A stretch of DNA of 5,051 nt, taken from positions 1-5,051 of the forward strand of contig JAIYEC010000039.1 of NCBI GenBank assembly GCA_027487145.1, written 5' to 3'. Positions 1 through 5,051 of the stretch are shown piece after piece. The DNA comes from a bacterium (lineage in GTDB: Bacteria; Patescibacteriota; Minisyncoccia; Phycocordibacterales; UBA918). Numbering within the stretch: position 1 is the stretch's first letter; every line of letters starts with the position of its first letter. The notes beneath the pieces were generated by a model. The model did no database searches, had not been told where the DNA came from, and was given only the letters and a program-made list of their open reading frames with translations. The translations under genes were made by a program, and so were the position numbers.

Positions 1-1
1 A

Positions 2-763
2 GTAATGGATCAACAAGAGAAAGCTATCACAAGCTGGGTAGAGATAAATCGCGGTCGAATTGAAATGATGCCCGGTGAGGAAAAGGTTGTTCCGCTGACA
101 ATCAAGGTACACCCGAATGCGCAAGCAGGTGAGTATCATGCCTTTATCGGTATGTCTACTGAAAGCAACCGTCCACTAGCCGAGGCCAAAACCATGCGTG
201 GAGATGCAGAAGGTATTATTCTCAAAGTAACTATTGAAGATAAAACAACCGATGCGTTACGCATGACTTCATTTTTAGTTGATCGATTTGTCGTTACTGA
301 TACTAACAATACCATCTCATTGACCCTTAAAAATGAGGGATCAAAAGCTTCAACACCTGGCGGAGAAATTATTTTTTACAACTCCCGAGGTGAGGAGGTG
401 GCCTCTCTCCCCGTAAATACTGATGGAGTAACAATTGATCCCCAAACAGAAAAGACATTTGAGCTGGCTGTGCCGTTTGACGGAAAGCTGGGTCGGTTTA
501 AGGTCAACGCCTCAATCTTATATGGTATTGATGGAAAGTCGAACATATTTGATACTGCTCAGTTTTATATGATTCCATTCAAACTTTTACTCATGTTTGG
601 ACTTGTCATCGTGCTGTTCTCTCTGTTTGTGACGTACTTGCTTAGAAGGGTATTTTATGATGAACTTCATAGTGATGATGAGCCTGGAGATATACCACTC
701 TACGTCCGTGGCGATCGAGAGCACACACAACATGATCACGACATACACATCACAAAAAAATAA
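2..763 (+). CDS. WxLIP/DUF916-like membrane-anchored surface protein, 5' partial
   Basis: The reading frame is open to the left edge, so the ATG at 5 is probably internal. Numbered from that ATG (252 residues), residues 11-52 (W11, G43-E44-Y45) match the end of the first beta-sandwich domain of the downstream paralogue, where the equivalent Trp is residue 103. About 90 N-terminal residues, including any signal peptide, therefore lie outside the window. Residues 70-185 form a second beta-rich domain (SLTLKNEGS, GGEIIFYNSRG, YGIDGKSN). A single membrane span at about 191-213 follows a 'MIPFKLLL' entry and ends in a basic RR stop-transfer. The tail is acidic, then His-rich (His 240, 243, 245, 248). 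The layout resembles WxL-interacting proteins (DUF916 plus DUF3324 plus TM), which in Firmicutes sit outside the membrane and bind peptidoglycan and protein partners. Family assignment is by pattern only. The last 32 nt overlap the next gene. Confidence 0.75.
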   Translation, partial: VMDQQEKAITSWVEINRGRIEMMPGEEKVVPLTIKVHPNAQAGEYHAFIGMSTESNRPLAEAKTMRGDAEGIILKVTIEDKTTDALRMTSFLVDRFVVTDTNNTISLTLKNEGSKASTPGGEIIFYNSRGEEVASLPVNTDGVTIDPQTEKTFELAVPFDGKLGRFKVNASILYGIDGKSNIFDTAQFYMIPFKLLLMFGLVIVLFSLFVTYLLRRVFYDELHSDDEPGDIPLYVRGDREHTQHDHDIHITKK

Positions 764-3700
764 ATTCATCGCGCTCCTTACCGCTGTTTTGTGTCTAGGG
801 TTTCCTGCTCTTAGTAGTGCACAAGAGGCAATATCAGTCAGCGTATCGCCAACTATCTATGATATGACTGCCAATCCAGGTCAGGTTTGGCAAAGTACCG
901 TGAGGATCGTCAATCCTAACCCGTTTGAGTTAACACTTTCTGTCACACCCAATAGCTTCATTCCCAAAGATGAAGATGGTATTCCGCAGTTCATTGCGCT
1001 AGATGAAAGTGATGTTGTTGATGATACTCTGGCAGAATGGATTACAATTGAAAAAGAAATAACCATCGGCCCCGAGCAAACATACGAATTGCCGTTCCAA
1101 ATAATGGTTCCAGAAGGTGCTTCACCCGGAGGGCAGTATGCGGCCTTGATGATAAGTACCAAACCAGCTGAAGGTACTTCAAACATCAGTCAGGTGAAGA
1201 CTTCGCAGGTAATTTCTGCGCTGGTGTTCTTACGCGTTACTGGAGATATAAATGAAAGTGGAACAATTCGCTCATTCCGTTCCACTGATTACTTTTTAAG
1301 TAAGCCGGAAACGCGGTTTGAGGTACGAGTAGAAAACCGTGGCAATATTCACTTACAGCCGCAAGGTGAAATCAAAATTTATAATATGTGGGGTAAGGAG
1401 CGTGGCACGATTCCAATTAACCAACAGACGATGTTGGGAAATGTGCTTCCGCAGAGTGTCCGTAAGTTTTCTTTTGAATGGTCAAGTGAGTGGTCAATTA
1501 CTGATATCGGACGCTACACTGCAAAGGTAACATTAGCGTATGGAGTTGATGAACGGCAGTTTATCAGCGCTGATACTGCTTTTTGGATTATTCCCTGGAA
1601 AATTATTCTCACTGTTATTGTCGTATTCGGCGGACTAATTGCCACCATTACCTGGGCGATAAAACTCTACATTAAGCGGGTACTTAGTTTGGCAGGAGTT
1701 ACTACCGAGATGACCGCTCCACAGGTAACGCCTCCTCCAGAGAAAAAGAAAAAGACACCACTGACTGCTAAAGCGGTAGCAGCTCCAATTGAGGTGAGTA
1801 TTTTGGATCTCCGCTCAAAACTACAAAGAGTCAACGGTACGTGGCTAGAGCGGGCGTACGTGTATATGGCTTTTGTAAAAACCTATTGGAAGTTCTTCGT
1901 GGGTATTGGAGCAGCTCTGTTATTTATTACGTTGCTTGCATTCTATTTCTTTGGGGCTCTGACACCACAGCGACCATACCAAGTAATTGATTCAACCGGG
2001 TCCATTATTGCTGGTGAGGGAGCGGAAGATAAAAGTCTGCAAAACGCCGGTGGTTTGCCAATTTCGATTATTAATCGGACGACCGACCAAGCGTTGGTAG
2101 ATCGAGTTTCTGAAGCAGCGCAGTCAGTAGGGTTTACCATAGCTTCAAGTTCAGTAGAAGCAGGGGTGCCTGAAGAAAGAACCGTTATCGTGTATAACCC
2201 AAGTGTGAGTGAACAAGCACTCTTATTAAGTAGGGTACTTAATAACGCACTCCTCTCAGCCTTCACCTCAACCGCTACCTCCTCAGAGATGATTGTGGTG
2301 TATGTTGGGAAAGATGCCGTAGCTACACCGTAGAACTGGTATACTATTAAAACAGAGTATGAGTCAAAAAACTGTCGTCTTAACTGTAGTTCTCTTTGCG
2401 CTTATTGTATTCGGGATGTTCGTGTACGCCACGCTTAAAAGTAAAGAGGTAAGAGAACAGGCTGTATCAGTCTCTACTTCATTTATCTCTGCGTAAGATA
2501 TGAATCGTTCTGGATGGATAACCCTTGGTGTCATGGGAGCAGTGGTTGCTGTGGTTGTTTTATACATTTTATTGAGAGACCAGAGTGTGTTGCAAAAACA
2601 TAACAATACGCCGGCTGCAACAGCTTTGCTTCCTGAAGAGTCAAATTCTTTTGAGTCGCTTACCGGCGAACCGATATCATTGGCAGAAGACTTTGGTTCG
2701 ATTATGGTAGTTTCGTCATGGGCTAGCTGGTGTCCCCAATGTGCCGAAAACTTTCCTGAGCTCGGAACCATTGCCACAGAATTTTCTGAAAAGGGTGTTG
2801 TTGTGTACGCGGTAAATCGAGGCGAAGACCAATACAGCGCCGAGCGATATCTTAATACAGTTTCAAAACCTGATTCTGTAACATTTATTCTTGATCAAAG
2901 TGATCACTTTTTTAGAAACAGCGAAGGCTACGCTATGCCTGAAACAATCGTCTATAACAAAAAGGGAGATGTTGTCCTGCAGCAGAGAGGGGAGGTACGA
3001 ATAGATGAGATACGGGAGACTCTCCGTACGCTCACGGAATAGTGCTTGACTAATATAGCATATATGCTATATACTATGGGCAGGTCCGTACATTGAGACA
3101 TCACCCATTGCACTCCTTCAACACTAGTTGAGCCTTCAGTCGAAGAAGGTATCAGGATGCAATTAAAAACATATGCGTAGATCTTTAGGATTTCTCATCA
3201 TGTTATGGGGGTTGTCACAGTTTTTTAGCACATCATTTCGAGCCTTGGACGGAGCAGCTACTGAATCGTTCAAACTCATTGAAACATCTGCAGCTGTTTC
3301 ACAAGAAAAAATTTTGCTAAATCACTAAACCGCACAAGGCTAAACAGTTCGTTTAGCCTTTTATCGTGTTTGAAATAAGCTATGGTACTATACAGGTATA
3401 TGAAATCGGTAAAGGTGAGTCGGGTGGTCGAGTACGTATTTTTCTTCGGTCTTTTAGCCCTCTCAGGATATATGGTGTGGTTAATCATGTCACCATTTTT
3501 AGGAGCGTTGGCACTTTCAGCAATCATTGTGACCATTTGTGGTCCAGTACATGAACGAATCAAAGCTCGCACACCAAAACAAAACAAAACAGCGGCAGCA
3601 CTCATAACTACGCTATTAGTACTTGTTATTATCATCATCCCAATCATCTTACTCTCGTCGCTGTTGGTTAAAGAAGTTGTAGGTTTTTATACTGATTTAC

Positions 3701-5051
3701 GAAGTGGACAAGATTTTGCGCTCTCTGAGGTAGTTACCGTTGTTGAGACGAGAGTTCAGCAATTCGTGCCTGGCTACCAAATAGATATATCATCGCAACT
3801 CTCAGTAGCAGGTGAGTGGCTCGCAACCCATTTTGGAGCAATTTTTGCGGGTACTGTTTCGACTATCTTTACCTTTATTCTTTCCATTCTCGGTTCATTC
3901 TATTTCTTTAGAGACGGAAAAGAACTGATGCAAATACTAATTAAAGCGAGTCCGCTGCCAGATCAGGAAGATCAAGTTATTTTTGAACGGATGGCAAAAG
4001 CGGTTCGGGCAGTAGCAACCGGGACACTGCTTCTCGCTATAATTCAAGGTACGCTGGTAGCCGTTGGTTTTTGGCTCTTTGGTGTCTCAAGACCAATTCT
4101 GTGGGGCTCAGTAGCGTCACTAGGGGCTCTTATGCCTGGCATTGGTACAACTATTGTTACTGTGCCAGCAGTTCTCTATCTTTTTGCCACCGGGAGCTCC
4201 GTCATGGCCGGGGGACTTCTCTTATGGTCAGTGCTCATTGTTGGTCTAGTAGACAATTTAGTTGGACCGTACTTGATTGGGCGAGGTAATAATATGCATC
4301 CGTTTGTCATCCTTATTTCAGTTCTTGGAGGTATTGCGCTCTTTGGTCCGCTTGGGTTTATTGTTGGTCCAGTCATCTCGACACTCTTTTTTGTACTTCT
4401 TGAAATATACAATCAGTACATCGTAAAAGACATACCCGTAGAGTAAAATAGTTTGATATGACAGACCGCCGGCACATTGAATCAATTTTAAAAGTAAACG
4501 GAATTTCACCGACCGCACCTGATGAGGAGATCAAGTCAGTCCTTATGAGTGCTCGGTTTAATAACGATGAAGTTGATGCAGCCATGATGATTTTGCGTGA
4601 AAATGTCAAAACTAACGAAACACGAGTGGACGGTCTCCATAAAGTTTTCCGTACTGATGCCGCACTTCAGCCGGGTGAAGTGTCTCGTCTTTTAGGGATT
4701 GATATAGACGTGATTGATGAGCATTCACGGAGGTCTGATCCAAGACGTTTTTCTTTTCTAGAGCTTGTATTATTGAGCCTCGCTTCATCCTTGTTGGCAA
4801 TTGTTTGTTTGCTGATGTATATGTACTCTGAAGGGATTGGTTGGTTCCATGAAGACGCTGAACCAATCATCACCTTCACTAAACGTATCTAATGTTACAT
4901 CGGTTACTGTTTTCATTTTTTATTTTCATCCTCACCATCCAGCTGCTATCTCTTGATCCAGTGCTTATTTCTTTCGCTCAACGTTCAGCTGGAGCAATCG
5001 CTACGGTGAGTGATGATGTCAATCTGTACGCCGAAAAAGTCTTTACCGAAG

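Overview
This 5.05-kb window contains eight protein-coding genes, all on the + strand, with very short or no gaps between most of them. Several genes encode membrane-anchored or secreted proteins, some very small. Near-absent Shine-Dalgarno sequences, -10-like elements placed just before start codons, WxLIP-like surface proteins, a minimal TlpA-like thioredoxin, an AI-2E family permease and tiny single-span membrane proteins together suggest a genome of the Candidate Phyla Radiation (Patescibacteria), possibly Parcubacteria. That placement is an inference: no rRNA or universal marker gene lies in the window.

Region 1 (1-2333) is a tandem pair of envelope proteins. The first is cut by the left edge. 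It is the C-terminal part of a two-domain beta-sandwich protein with one membrane span and a His-rich tail. The second (533 aa from the preferred start) is a full-length paralogue with a clear signal peptide, the same beta-sandwich/membrane-anchor layout, and an extra C-terminal extension: a basic linker, a second membrane span and a LytR_C-like domain. The genes overlap by 32 nt and are probably co-translated.

Region 2 (2337-3042) starts with an extended -10 promoter. It holds a 45-aa single-span membrane protein followed 3 nt later by a membrane-tethered TlpA/ResA-type thioredoxin with a CPQC active site.

Region 3 (3043-3362) looks at first like an intergenic gap but reads as a compact, self-contained transcription unit. 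It has a strong sigma70-type promoter with a perfect 20-bp palindrome lying between and over its core elements. Next come a 5' leader that folds on paper into a three-way junction closed by a 10-bp stem, a 51-aa membrane-anchored small ORF, and a perfect 10-bp intrinsic terminator. This is the most interesting part of the window.

Region 4 (3383-5051) contains an AI-2E family permease with its own start-proximal -10 element, a 144-aa tail-anchored protein of unknown function 11 nt downstream, and the first 53 codons of a secreted or membrane protein whose ATG overlaps the preceding stop codon by one base and which runs off the right edge. No transposases, CRISPR arrays, tRNAs or rRNAs were seen.
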